Source: Saccharothrix espanaensis DSM 44229 (lineage in GTDB: Bacteria > Actinomycetota > Actinomycetes > Mycobacteriales > Pseudonocardiaceae). From it: a stretch of DNA of 64,000 nt. How positions within the stretch are numbered: the stretch's first letter is position 1; every line of letters starts with the position of its first letter. The notes beneath the pieces were generated by a model, which did no database searches, was not told where the DNA came from, and saw only the letters and a program-made list of their open reading frames with translations. The stretch lies in NCBI RefSeq assembly GCF_000328705.1, contig NC_019673.1, positions 7,823,501 to 7,887,500 on the forward strand, read 5' to 3'. Position numbers and translations under genes: made by a program. Shown in pieces: positions 46,949 through 54,685 of the stretch.

Positions 46949-48496
46949 CTAGCCGAGCCAGCCGGGCAGGCCGGGCTTCGGGCCGGCCGGGAGGCGCGGA
47001 GCCTCGGCGACGCGGGCGGCTCCGATCGGCGGTTCGACCGCCGCGCAGCGGGTGCCGTGCCGGGGCACGCGCTGCTGGATCAGGTAGTCGTCGGTCGTCT
47101 GCTGGGTGCACTGGCTGCGGTCGTAGACGCCGTGGCCCCAGCCCTCGTAGGTGACCAGGACCGTGGTGTCACGGCTCTGCCGGTTGGCGTTGACGGCCCA
47201 CTCGTAGCCCGTCGCCGGGTCGTGCAGGGCGTTGAGCATCAGGATCTTGGGCGCGTTCTTGATGTGCAGCCGGTGCTGCGGGTTGTTGACCTTCTCCGGC
47301 AGGCCGATGCAGCCGGTCATCGCCGAGTGGCCCAGGGCCGAGCCGCGCATGTGCGGCGCGATCTGGTTGGCCCGGCGGACCAGCGTCGAGAACTCGCGCT
47401 GGTTGTGCACCCGGATCCCCCAGTCCTGGCAGAACACGGCCGGGAACGGGTTCTCGACGGTCTCGGCGGTCTTGACGGCGAACGCCGCCGGGGTGGTGGG
47501 GGCGGTCGCGAGGTCCAGCAGGAGCTGGGCGAGCGGCTGCCAGCCCGGACCGTAGAACGAGCGGAACGCGACACCGATGATGTCGTCGGCGGTGACCTTG
47601 TAGGTCGGGTCGTTCGGGTCGGTGATCTCGCCGCGATCCGCCTTCGCCAGCAGATCGTCCCAGAACTTCGCGACGTCCCGGCCGTGCAGCGCGCACGCCT
47701 CGGTCCGGTCGCACCACTTCACGAACTCGGTGAACGAGTCCTCGGCCGTACGCGCCTCGGTCTCGTTGAACCGCCACGTGTCGAGGCTGTGGTCCATGTT
47801 GGAGTCGATCACCATCGTGCGGATGTTGCGCCCGTAGCGCTCGGCGTACTGCTGGCCGATGAGCGTGCCGTACGAGACGCCGTAGTAGTTGATCTTCCGC
47901 TCACCCAGCGAGCGGCGCAGCGCGTCGATGTCGTTGACGACGCCGATCGTGTCGGCGTGGTCGTACATCGGGCCGGTCTGCGTGCGGCAGTCCGCCGCCA
48001 GCTCCCGGTTGTAGCGGCCGAGCTTGTCGAACTCGGCCTGGTTGGTCGGGTACGTCGACGGCTGGCGCAGGAGCACGTCGAGGGAGCACTTGACCGGCCG
48101 GCTGCGCGCGACGCCGCGCGGGTCGAAGCCGATGATGTCGAACCGCTCCTGCACGGCGGTGCTGAAGTACCGGTTGGCGCCCAGGGCGAAGTCCACGCCG
48201 GAGCCACCGGGGCCGCCGGGGTTGATCACCAGCACGCCGATCCGCTTGGCCGGGTCGGTGGCCTTGCGGCGGGCCACGGCGAGGTCGAACTCCTCGCCGC
48301 GCGGCTTGGCCCAGTCGATGGGGAGTCTCAACGTGCCGCACTCGACTTCGGCCAGCTCCGGACACGGCTTCCAGTCGACGGCGGCGGTGTCCGGGCCTTG
48401 CGCTTCGACGGGGTCGGCCGAGGCGGTCGACGCCATGCCGACGACGAGCGCGACAGCCGTGCCCACACCGCCTAATGCGCGGATGATCGGTCGCAC
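46949..48496 (-). CDS. Secreted alpha/beta hydrolase, tripeptidyl aminopeptidase type
   Basis: A 515-residue exported serine hydrolase. Signal peptide at 1-27 (AVALVVGMASTASA). The alpha/beta core has the oxyanion motif NPGGPGGSG, the nucleophile elbow YGVSYGTLIG and FDPRG after strand 4. The C-terminal TAP_C-like part contains the Asp in LNALHDPATGYEWA and the His in GWGHGVYDRSQC. This resembles Streptomyces SlpD/SlpE and tripeptidyl aminopeptidase, which trim peptides outside the cell. GTG start behind GGAGG. Confidence 0.92.
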   Translation of the reverse strand: MRPIIRALGGVGTAVALVVGMASTASADPVEAQGPDTAAVDWKPCPELAEVECGTLRLPIDWAKPRGEEFDLAVARRKATDPAKRIGVLVINPGGPGGSGVDFALGANRYFSTAVQERFDIIGFDPRGVARSRPVKCSLDVLLRQPSTYPTNQAEFDKLGRYNRELAADCRTQTGPMYDHADTIGVVNDIDALRRSLGERKINYYGVSYGTLIGQQYAERYGRNIRTMVIDSNMDHSLDTWRFNETEARTAEDSFTEFVKWCDRTEACALHGRDVAKFWDDLLAKADRGEITDPNDPTYKVTADDIIGVAFRSFYGPGWQPLAQLLLDLATAPTTPAAFAVKTAETVENPFPAVFCQDWGIRVHNQREFSTLVRRANQIAPHMRGSALGHSAMTGCIGLPEKVNNPQHRLHIKNAPKILMLNALHDPATGYEWAVNANRQSRDTTVLVTYEGWGHGVYDRSQCTQQTTDDYLIQQRVPRHGTRCAAVEPPIGAARVAEAPRLPAGPKPGLPGWLG

Positions 48497-48609
48497 AGAT
48501 TCCTCCCTCTGTCACCCGGATGGGTTTTCGCAGGCTTCCAGGGGGTGAACTGCGGCACAACCGACTGAAGTCGGACACGGGGTACGCCGGAGGGTTGACT
48601 GCTTCCAGG

Positions 48610-49605
48610 CTAACGGGTGAGTACGCGGAAACGTTGCGTGATGGTCTCCAAGCCGCTCGGGGTGAGCGCGCCGACCAGCCGCAACCGGGCCATCCCGCCG
48701 TCCGGGTAGATGTCCAGCCGGGCGTGCGTGGCCTCGGGGCCGGTGACCCGGAACCGGTGCCGGGTGTCGGGCTGCAACCGGGTCCGGGGCAGCAGGTCGA
48801 CCCAGTCGCCGCCGGTCCGCTCGTCGCGCACCCGCACCGACGCCCAGCCCGGCGCGTTGCCCTTGAAGTGGCTGGTGTCCAGCTCGGCCAGGCGCACCGC
48901 GCCGGGCGCGGCCAGCGCCAGCTCCACCCAGTCGTTGCCGTCGTCGCGGCGGCGGGCGGTCTCCCAGCCCTCGCCCATCACCGCCGCCGGTCCGGGCGCG
49001 ATCAGGTTGGCCGGGTCGCTGTAGAACGTGTTGCTGCACCCGGTGACCGACGCGCCGTTCTCCAGCGCCGCCAGGTCGACCGCCTCGGGCACCAGCAGGT
49101 CCGGGTCCGGCACGGGCGAGCCGTACACGCGCAGCCGCGCCACGCCGCCGTCCGGGTGGATGGTCAGCCGGACGTGCGTGAACCGCTTCTCCACCGCCAC
49201 GTCGAAGTGGTGCTTGCGGTCGCCCTCCAGCGGCGACCTCGGGACCACGACCTCCCAGCCGGTCAGCTCGTCCGGGCTCGGGTGGCCCGGCGCGCGGGTC
49301 GCCTCGACGGTCGCGGCCGGCGGGTAGTTGCCCTTGAAGAACGCGGTGTCCACCACGACGCCCCGGATCACGCCCGGCAGTCCCAGCCGGACGATCGCGC
49401 TGTCGTCGCCGGGTTCGCGCCGCCGGCGGGTCTCCCAGCCGTCGTAGACCTGTCCCTTGTGGCCGAACGTGGCGGGCCGGTAGCCGGGCTCGGCCCGGGT
49501 GATCAGGTTCTCCCGCTCGGCGAACAGCTCGTCGTTGGCCCACGCCACGGTGCCGCCCGCCGCGCGGGAGGCGAGGTCGGGCAGCCGGGTCCAGCTCGGG
49601 GTCAT
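48610..49605 (-). CDS. alc: Allantoicase
   Basis: Allantoicase splits allantoate to ureidoglycolate and urea. The 331-residue protein consists of two similar jelly-roll halves. Each has the same pattern: [20 protein letters not shown] with [10 protein letters not shown] in the first half, and [19 protein letters not shown] with [10 protein letters not shown] in the second. The metal/substrate residues in these loops are kept. The ATG overlaps the allantoinase stop (ATGA). Last step visible here before glyoxylate release. Confidence 0.94.
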   Translation of the reverse strand: MTPSWTRLPDLASRAAGGTVAWANDELFAERENLITRAEPGYRPATFGHKGQVYDGWETRRRREPGDDSAIVRLGLPGVIRGVVVDTAFFKGNYPPAATVEATRAPGHPSPDELTGWEVVVPRSPLEGDRKHHFDVAVEKRFTHVRLTIHPDGGVARLRVYGSPVPDPDLLVPEAVDLAALENGASVTGCSNTFYSDPANLIAPGPAAVMGEGWETARRRDDGNDWVELALAAPGAVRLAELDTSHFKGNAPGWASVRVRDERTGGDWVDLLPRTRLQPDTRHRFRVTGPEATHARLDIYPDGGMARLRLVGALTPSGLETITQRFRVLTR

Positions 49606-50900
49606 GTCTCTCCTCTGCTCAGCAACCGTCCTCGGGGCTCGTCGCCGGTGACCGGCCGGCCGCGCAACCAGGTCTGGCGCACCACGCCGGCCAGCGGTCG
49701 GCCGTGGTAGGGCGTCACCGGGTTGCGGTGGTGCAGCCGGTTGCGGTCGACCACGAACGCGTCGTCGGGGGCGAACACCGCGAAATCGGCGTCGGCGCCC
49801 TCGGCGATGCGGCCCTTGCGGCGCAGGCCCACCAGGTCGGCCGGTTTCCGCGCCATCCACTCGACCACGTCGGGCAGCGCGTGCCCGCGCCGCCGGGCCT
49901 GCGTCCACACCGCCGGCAGTCCCAGTTGGAGGCTCGCGATCCCGCCCCACGCGGTGGCGAAATCGCCTTCCTTCAACTCCGGCGTGCACGGCGAGTGGTC
50001 GCTGACCACCAGGTCCACCACGCCGTCGCGCAGCCCCCGCCACAGCTGCTCGCGGTTGGCCGCGTCGCGGATCGGCGGGCAGCACTTGAACTGGGTGGCG
50101 CGGTCGGCGATCTCCTCGGCCACGAACGTCAGGTAGTGCGGGCAGGTCTCGGCGGTCAGCCGCAGCCCCTCCGCCTTGGCGTCGGCGACCAGCGCCAGCG
50201 CCGAGCCCGACGACAGGTGCAGCACGTGCACGCGCGCCCCGGTCTCCCGGGCGACGCCGACCAGGTCGGCGATCGCGTGGTCCTCGGCCCGGTGCGGCCG
50301 GGACGCCAGGAACCCGGCGTAGTCGGGCCCGGACTCGGTCACGTCGTGCGGGTGCTCGGCGTGCACGATGGTGAGCGCGTCCGGCAGCGCGGTCAGCGCG
50401 GCGGTCAGGTCGGGCAGCTCCACGTGCGGGAACTCGTCCACCCCGGAGTGGATCAGGAAGCACTTGAACCCGAACACGCCCGCGTCGTGCAACGGTCGCA
50501 GGTCCGCCGCGTTGCCGGGCACGATCCCGCCCCAGAACCCGACGTCGACGTGCACCGCGCCGCGCGCCGCCGCCCGCTTGACCTCCAGCGCGGCGACGTC
50601 CGTGGTGGGCGGCAGGCTGTTGAGCGGCATGTCGACGACCGTGGTCACGCCGCCGGCCGCCGCCGCGCGGGTGGCCGTGCCGAAACCCTCCCACTCGGCC
50701 CGGCCGGGGTCGTTGACGTGCACGTGGGTGTCCACCAGGCCGGGCAGCAGGACCTCGTCGTCGGCCAGCTCGACCACGCGGTCCCCGTCCAGCCGGCCGA
50801 TCCCGGTCACGGCCGCGATCCGGCCGTCGCGCACGCCGACGTCGGCGGCCACCTCACCGTCCGGCGTGATCACCCGGGCAGCCCGTAACACCAGGTCCAT
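49602..50900 (-). CDS. allB: Allantoinase
   Basis: Hydrolyses allantoin to allantoate. The 432-residue amidohydrolase has the metal motif [10 protein letters not shown] (His59, His61), the carboxylated Lys in [10 protein letters not shown], His in [10 protein letters not shown] and VLHLSSG, and the Asp in VVSDHSPCT. The start at ATG is supported by GGGAGA nine bases upstream. Six bases separate it from the short hybrid ORF upstream, so both likely share a promoter. Confidence 0.95.
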   Translation of the reverse strand: MDLVLRAARVITPDGEVAADVGVRDGRIAAVTGIGRLDGDRVVELADDEVLLPGLVDTHVHVNDPGRAEWEGFGTATRAAAAGGVTTVVDMPLNSLPPTTDVAALEVKRAAARGAVHVDVGFWGGIVPGNAADLRPLHDAGVFGFKCFLIHSGVDEFPHVELPDLTAALTALPDALTIVHAEHPHDVTESGPDYAGFLASRPHRAEDHAIADLVGVARETGARVHVLHLSSGSALALVADAKAEGLRLTAETCPHYLTFVAEEIADRATQFKCCPPIRDAANREQLWRGLRDGVVDLVVSDHSPCTPELKEGDFATAWGGIASLQLGLPAVWTQARRRGHALPDVVEWMARKPADLVGLRRKGRIAEGADADFAVFAPDDAFVVDRNRLHHRNPVTPYHGRPLAGVVRQTWLRGRPVTGDEPRGRLLSRGET

Positions 50901-50905
50901 GGCGG

Positions 50906-51196
50906 TCACTCTCCCAGCCACCCGGCCGCGATGCGACCACCCGGCCGGGCCGGGTGGGAGGGCTTCGGCACGGCCACCACCGGCACGCCCCTCGCCACCC
51001 CGGCGGGTGCCTTGCCGTGCAACGTCTGGGCGTCCAGCGACCCCTCGCCGGCAATCACCAGCCGTGCGTCCGCCAGTGCCGCGTCTTCGCGCCACCGCAG
51101 CACGACCGCGTCGAACCCGGCCGCCTTCGCCGCCGCCGGCCGGTCGAGCAGCGGGAGGTCGGTGCACAAGATCGACAGGTCGACGTCGGACCACAT
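50906..51196 (-). pseudogene. Hybrid remnant: hydroxypyruvate isomerase N-terminus joined to glycerate kinase C-terminal part
   Basis: A 96-residue ORF with a very good ribosome binding site (GGAAGGAAAG). Residues 1-35 ([20 protein letters not shown], then GFDAVVLRW) look like the start of hydroxypyruvate isomerase. From [20 protein letters not shown] through [18 protein letters not shown] it matches the C-terminal part of glycerate kinase (GlxK). Both are glyoxylate-branch enzymes normally several hundred residues long and encoded near allantoin genes. The join is in frame without a stop, which suggests an internal deletion that removed everything in between. It probably has no enzymatic activity. 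Confidence 0.65.
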
Positions 51197-51211
51197 GGCT
51201 TTCCTTCCACA

Positions 51212-51233
51212 TTACGGAAGCTGCCTTCCGTAA
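51212..51233. promoter_or_regulatory. Palindromic operator in the uraD-allantoin divergent promoter region
   Basis: A perfect 9-bp inverted repeat TTACGGAAG with a four-base spacer lies 16 bases before the hybrid ORF that heads the allB-alc operon. The GGAA...TTCC symmetry resembles operators of IclR-family repressors such as AllR. The IclR gene at 61327 is the natural candidate to bind. Confidence 0.6.
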
Positions 51234-51311
51234 AGAGAGAGCGTAAGACGGTATGGCAGGCCACGCAAGACTGTTGACACTTCCCGCAGCCCGCTCGTAC
51301 CGTCGCTGAAT

Positions 51312-51327
51312 CGGAATCGTGTTTCCG
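51312..51327. promoter_or_regulatory. Second CGGAA-n6-TTCCG operator-like site before uraD
   Basis: CGGAATCGTGTTTCCG is a 5-bp inverted repeat with a six-base centre, 24 bases before the uraD start. It shares the GGAA/TTCC half-sites with the palindrome at 51212-51233, so both divergent transcripts may be repressed by one IclR-type regulator. Confidence 0.5.
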
Positions 51328-51350
51328 CGATACAGAAGTTGGGAGCCTCT

Positions 51351-51851
51351 GTGCCCGGTTTAGCCGACTTCAACGCCGCGCCGGCGGCGGATCTCCGTCC
51401 GCTGCTCACCGAATGCCTCGCCGTGCCGCGCTGGGTCGACGCCGTGATCGCGGGCCGCCCGTACGCCTCGGAGGAGGCCCTGCTCGCCGGGGCCCGGGTC
51501 GACCTGACCGACGACGAGGTGCGCGCGGCGATCGCCGGACACCCGAGGATCGGCGAGAAGTCCGCGCGCGGCGGCGTCGCCGCGCGGTGGTCGGCCGCCG
51601 AGCAGTCCGGCGTCGACCCATCCCTGGCCGACCGGCTCAAGGCGGCGAACGCGGCCTACGAGGACCGGTTCGGGCACCTCTACCTGGTGTGTGCGACCGG
51701 GCTGTCCGGAGAGCGGGTGCTGGCCGACCTGACCGCGCGCTTGACCAACCCGGAGCGGGACGAGTTGCGCGTGGTCAACGGGGAACTGGCCAAGATCGCC
51801 GCGCTGCGCCTGCGGAAGGTGCTCCACCCCGACGACACCCGAGGGAGCTGA
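51351..51851 (+). CDS. uraD: 2-oxo-4-hydroxy-4-carboxy-5-ureidoimidazoline decarboxylase
   Basis: OHCU decarboxylase yields S-allantoin, the last step of urate breakdown. The 166-residue protein has the catalytic His64 in GHPRIGEK, the Glu-rich [18 protein letters not shown] and [23 protein letters not shown] start with GGGAG upstream. Uricase follows three bases later. The 5-hydroxyisourate hydrolase gene usually placed between them is absent. Confidence 0.95.
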   Translation: MPGLADFNAAPAADLRPLLTECLAVPRWVDAVIAGRPYASEEALLAGARVDLTDDEVRAAIAGHPRIGEKSARGGVAARWSAAEQSGVDPSLADRLKAANAAYEDRFGHLYLVCATGLSGERVLADLTARLTNPERDELRVVNGELAKIAALRLRKVLHPDDTRGS

Positions 51852-51854
51852 CCG

Positions 51855-52733
51855 ATGGCCATCGTCTTGGGGCCCAACCAGTACGGCAAAGCGGAGAACC
51901 GGCTCGTGACGGTGACCCGGGACGGCGCGGTCCACACCGTCCGGGACTTCACGGTCAGCACCTCGCTGCGCGGCGACCTGGAGGACACCCACCTGACCGG
52001 CGACAACGCCAAGGTGCTGGCGACCGACACGCAGAAGAACACCGTGTACGCGTTCGCCAAGCAGGCCCCGGTCGGCGAGATCGAGGACTTCGCGCTGCGC
52101 CTGGGACGGCACTTCGTGTCGACGCAGGAACCGATCAGCGGCGCGCGGATCCTGATCGACGAGCACTCGTGGCAGCGCATCGAGGGCCACGACCACGCGT
52201 TCGTGGCGGGCGGGGACGAGAAGCGCACCACCGCCGTGACGGTCGAGGGTTCCCGGGCGTGGGTGGTGTCGGGCCTGACGGACCTCGTGGTGCTCAAGTC
52301 GACCGGTTCGGAGTTCCACGGCTACCCGCGCGACCCGTACACCACGTTGCGCGAGACCACCGACCGGATCCTGGCGACCTCGGTGACCGCGCGGTGGCGC
52401 TACCAGGGCACCGGGATCGACTGGGCGACGAGCTTCGGCGAGATCCGGTCGATCATGCTGCGGACGTTCGCGGCCAAGCACAGCCTGTCGTTGCAGCAGA
52501 CGTTGTACGCGATGGGCGAGGCGGTGCTGCGGGCCCGGCCGGAGGTCGCCGAGGTGCGGCTGTCGATGCCCAACAAGCACCACTTCGAGGTGGACCTGAG
52601 CGCGTTCGGGCTGGAGAACCACAACGAGGTCTTCTACGCCGCCGACCGGCCTTACGGGCTGATCGAGGGTTCCGTGCTGCGTGACGACGCCGAGGACGCC
52701 GGTTCCGCCTGGCTCACCCTGCCCGCGTTCTGA
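51855..52733 (+). CDS. pucL: Factor-independent urate hydroxylase (uricase)
   Basis: Oxidises urate to 5-hydroxyisourate without cofactor. The 292-residue protein shows two T-fold domains. Marks include the catalytic Lys near NQYGKAENRLVTV, the Thr-containing VLATDTQKNTVYAFAK, GARILIDEHSWQRI and the C-terminal SMPNKHHFEVDLSAFGLENH with the His/Asn active-site residues. GGGAGC precedes the ATG. Cotranscribed with uraD. Confidence 0.96.
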   Translation: MAIVLGPNQYGKAENRLVTVTRDGAVHTVRDFTVSTSLRGDLEDTHLTGDNAKVLATDTQKNTVYAFAKQAPVGEIEDFALRLGRHFVSTQEPISGARILIDEHSWQRIEGHDHAFVAGGDEKRTTAVTVEGSRAWVVSGLTDLVVLKSTGSEFHGYPRDPYTTLRETTDRILATSVTARWRYQGTGIDWATSFGEIRSIMLRTFAAKHSLSLQQTLYAMGEAVLRARPEVAEVRLSMPNKHHFEVDLSAFGLENHNEVFYAADRPYGLIEGSVLRDDAEDAGSAWLTLPAF

Positions 52734-52738
52734 CCCCG

Positions 52739-52768
52739 CCGCCCCGGTCCTCCGTGGCACCGGGGCGG
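52739..52768. terminator. Terminator hairpin between uricase and the convergent membrane protein gene
   Basis: A perfect 10-bp stem CCGCCCCGGT with a ten-base loop, followed by TTCTG on the plus strand. It lies in the 42-bp spacer between convergent genes and probably serves both. Confidence 0.75.
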
Positions 52769-52775
52769 TTCTGCG

Positions 52776-54125
52776 TCATTCGGGCTTGGGGTGCTCGTAC
52801 CTCAGCAACGCCGGATCGGCCACACCGCCCCGGTACAGGAACTGGCTCAGGCCGTTCCACACCCGCTGCTCCTCCGCCGAGGTCTCCGGCGGCTTGATCC
52901 GCAACTCCGCCAACAGGTTCCACCGGTAGAGGTCGAACGCGGTCCGCAGCCGCTCGGTGTACGCCAGCGTCGCGTGCGTCGCGTTGCGGTACAGCCCGTA
53001 GGACAGGATCACCAGCGCGATCGTCCACAGCAGACCGACCTCCGCCCGCAACACCGGCTGCCAGAACCCGCTGAACGTGTGCACCAGGGCGAACCCGCCG
53101 CCCGCCACCACCAGCGGCAGCATCCGATAGTTCACCCGGAGCAGCGCGTACCCGACCACCGCCACGGCCACCACCGTCAGCCACGCCGCCAAGCCCTCGA
53201 TCCTGGGCAGCCGCCACACCAGCCACCACGTCACCGGCACGCCGAACAGCGGCGCGAACACCGCCATGGTCAACAGCAGGTCGACCGACACCTTGGCGTC
53301 CTTCACCGCGTCGGCGAACTCCTTGGGCAGCACCGGCTGCAACCGCGTCCACATCACCACCGCGTCCAACCCGTACCGCGTCGACGGGTGCTGCTCCGCC
53401 GCCCGCACCACGTTCCCCATCCGGGTCGGCCGCACGTCCCCGGGCGGCTGCGGGAACCACAGGAACAGCTCCTGCTGCACCGCCGCACGCCGATCGCGCA
53501 CCCCGTGCTCGACCGCCGCCAGGTGCGCGTCGAGGTCCAGCGCCAGGCCGGTGACCGCTTCCACGTCCGCCGGCCGGTCCCGGACACCGCGCACCAGCCC
53601 GGCCAGCAGCACCGCCGTGCCCACCGGCCACTCCGAGGAGTCCCGCACCGCCCGCAACGTCGTGACCGCCGCCGCGAACTCCGCGTCCGACAACGGCCCG
53701 GACGCGGCGTCGTCGGGACGGGGCAGCGACGCGCGCTCGACCGCCAGCGCCTCCTCCTCGCGCTGCAACTCGGCGTCGCGCTCGATCAGCGCCCGCCGCG
53801 CCTTGCGGTGCGCCTTGGTGCGCGACCGCGCCACCGGGGCCGCCCACGCCGGCCAGTGCCCCTGGCACACCCGGTCCTGCCACTCGCGGAGGTTGCCCAG
53901 CAGGAACGTCAGGAACGACACCAGCGCCAGGAACCCGACCAGCAGCACCGCCTGGACCGTCACGTCCAGCGCGCCCCAGGCCCCGACCGCGCCGGCCACG
54001 CCCGCCACCGTCGTCCACACCACGACGACCGTGCCGCCCAGGAAGGCCAGCACCGGGAAGAACGACGAGATCAGGGCGCGCTTGTCGAAGTAGCCCGTGA
54101 CCTCCCGCAGCACCGAGGCGAACAT
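52776..54125 (-). CDS. Multi-pass membrane protein of the CHAT cassette, function unknown
   Basis: A 449-residue protein I cannot assign to a family. Two helices at about 15-65 (SFFPVLAFLGGTVVVVWTTV and VLLVGFLALVSFLTFLLG) are followed by a charged, partly coiled-coil cytoplasmic part (RSRTKAHRKARRALIERDAE). A long soluble middle region comes next. About four more helices lie between residues 275 and 390. The C-terminal tail is soluble. Its ATG overlaps the stop of the CBS-like gene by one base (TGATG), so it is translated with that gene and the TPR/CHAT gene. It may be the membrane effector or anchor of the cassette; that is inference. Confidence 0.75.
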   Translation of the reverse strand: MFASVLREVTGYFDKRALISSFFPVLAFLGGTVVVVWTTVAGVAGAVGAWGALDVTVQAVLLVGFLALVSFLTFLLGNLREWQDRVCQGHWPAWAAPVARSRTKAHRKARRALIERDAELQREEEALAVERASLPRPDDAASGPLSDAEFAAAVTTLRAVRDSSEWPVGTAVLLAGLVRGVRDRPADVEAVTGLALDLDAHLAAVEHGVRDRRAAVQQELFLWFPQPPGDVRPTRMGNVVRAAEQHPSTRYGLDAVVMWTRLQPVLPKEFADAVKDAKVSVDLLLTMAVFAPLFGVPVTWWLVWRLPRIEGLAAWLTVVAVAVVGYALLRVNYRMLPLVVAGGGFALVHTFSGFWQPVLRAEVGLLWTIALVILSYGLYRNATHATLAYTERLRTAFDLYRWNLLAELRIKPPETSAEEQRVWNGLSQFLYRGGVADPALLRYEHPKPE

Positions 54126-54685
54126 CAGGCGTCGGCTTCCATGACGCCGTGGAAGAAGACCCGCCGGCAGTTCGGCGGCCGCCCGCCCTCCCCCGGCGCG
54201 CGCGGCAGCTGGAACGACGGCGGCGCGCACTTGCGGCACACGTACCGCAGCGCCGGCACGGTCGGGTTGCCCACCCGGACGGCCGGGCTGTCCAGCGCGT
54301 CCAGCGGCAGCGCGTCGGCGATCGCCGCCCTCGGCACCACCCCCGCCGGCAGGCCGTCCCGCTCCACCAGCACGAACCGCAGCCGCTCGCGCACCACCAG
54401 GTCGGCCAGGTCGAACAGCTCCTCGGGGCCGAGCTCGTCGGGGTCGCCGCCGACCACGACCAGCGTCGGGAACCGGTGGGCGAGGGCGGTCAGCGTCTGC
54501 GACGTCTCGCCGAGCTCGGCCAGCTCCGCCCGGCCGAGCACGCCCAGCGGGTTGCCGTCGGCGGTCACCACCACGATGTACTCGGCGTTCACCCGCTCCC
54601 GCGCGGCTCTCGCCTGGGGCACCTCGACGTCGTCCCGCACGACCACGTGGCTCTTGGTCAACGTGGACAACAGCACCGGCCTCAC
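54125..54685 (-). CDS. CBS-pair-like protein with C-terminal cysteine cluster
   Basis: A 186-residue protein. Two stretches have the pattern of CBS motifs: YIVVVTADGNPLGVLGRAEL (about 37-57) and FVLVERDGLPAGVVPRAAIA (about 107-127). CBS pairs usually bind adenine nucleotides. The C-terminus has Cys-x2-Cys (YVCRKCAPP) and a further Cys (PPNCRRV), which could hold a zinc. The GTG start overlaps the stop of the TPR/CHAT gene (GTGA), and its own stop overlaps the membrane protein gene. A regulator or adaptor role in the cassette is inferred. Confidence 0.65.
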   Translation of the reverse strand: MRPVLLSTLTKSHVVVRDDVEVPQARAARERVNAEYIVVVTADGNPLGVLGRAELAELGETSQTLTALAHRFPTLVVVGGDPDELGPEELFDLADLVVRERLRFVLVERDGLPAGVVPRAAIADALPLDALDSPAVRVGNPTVPALRYVCRKCAPPSFQLPRAPGEGGRPPNCRRVFFHGVMEADA

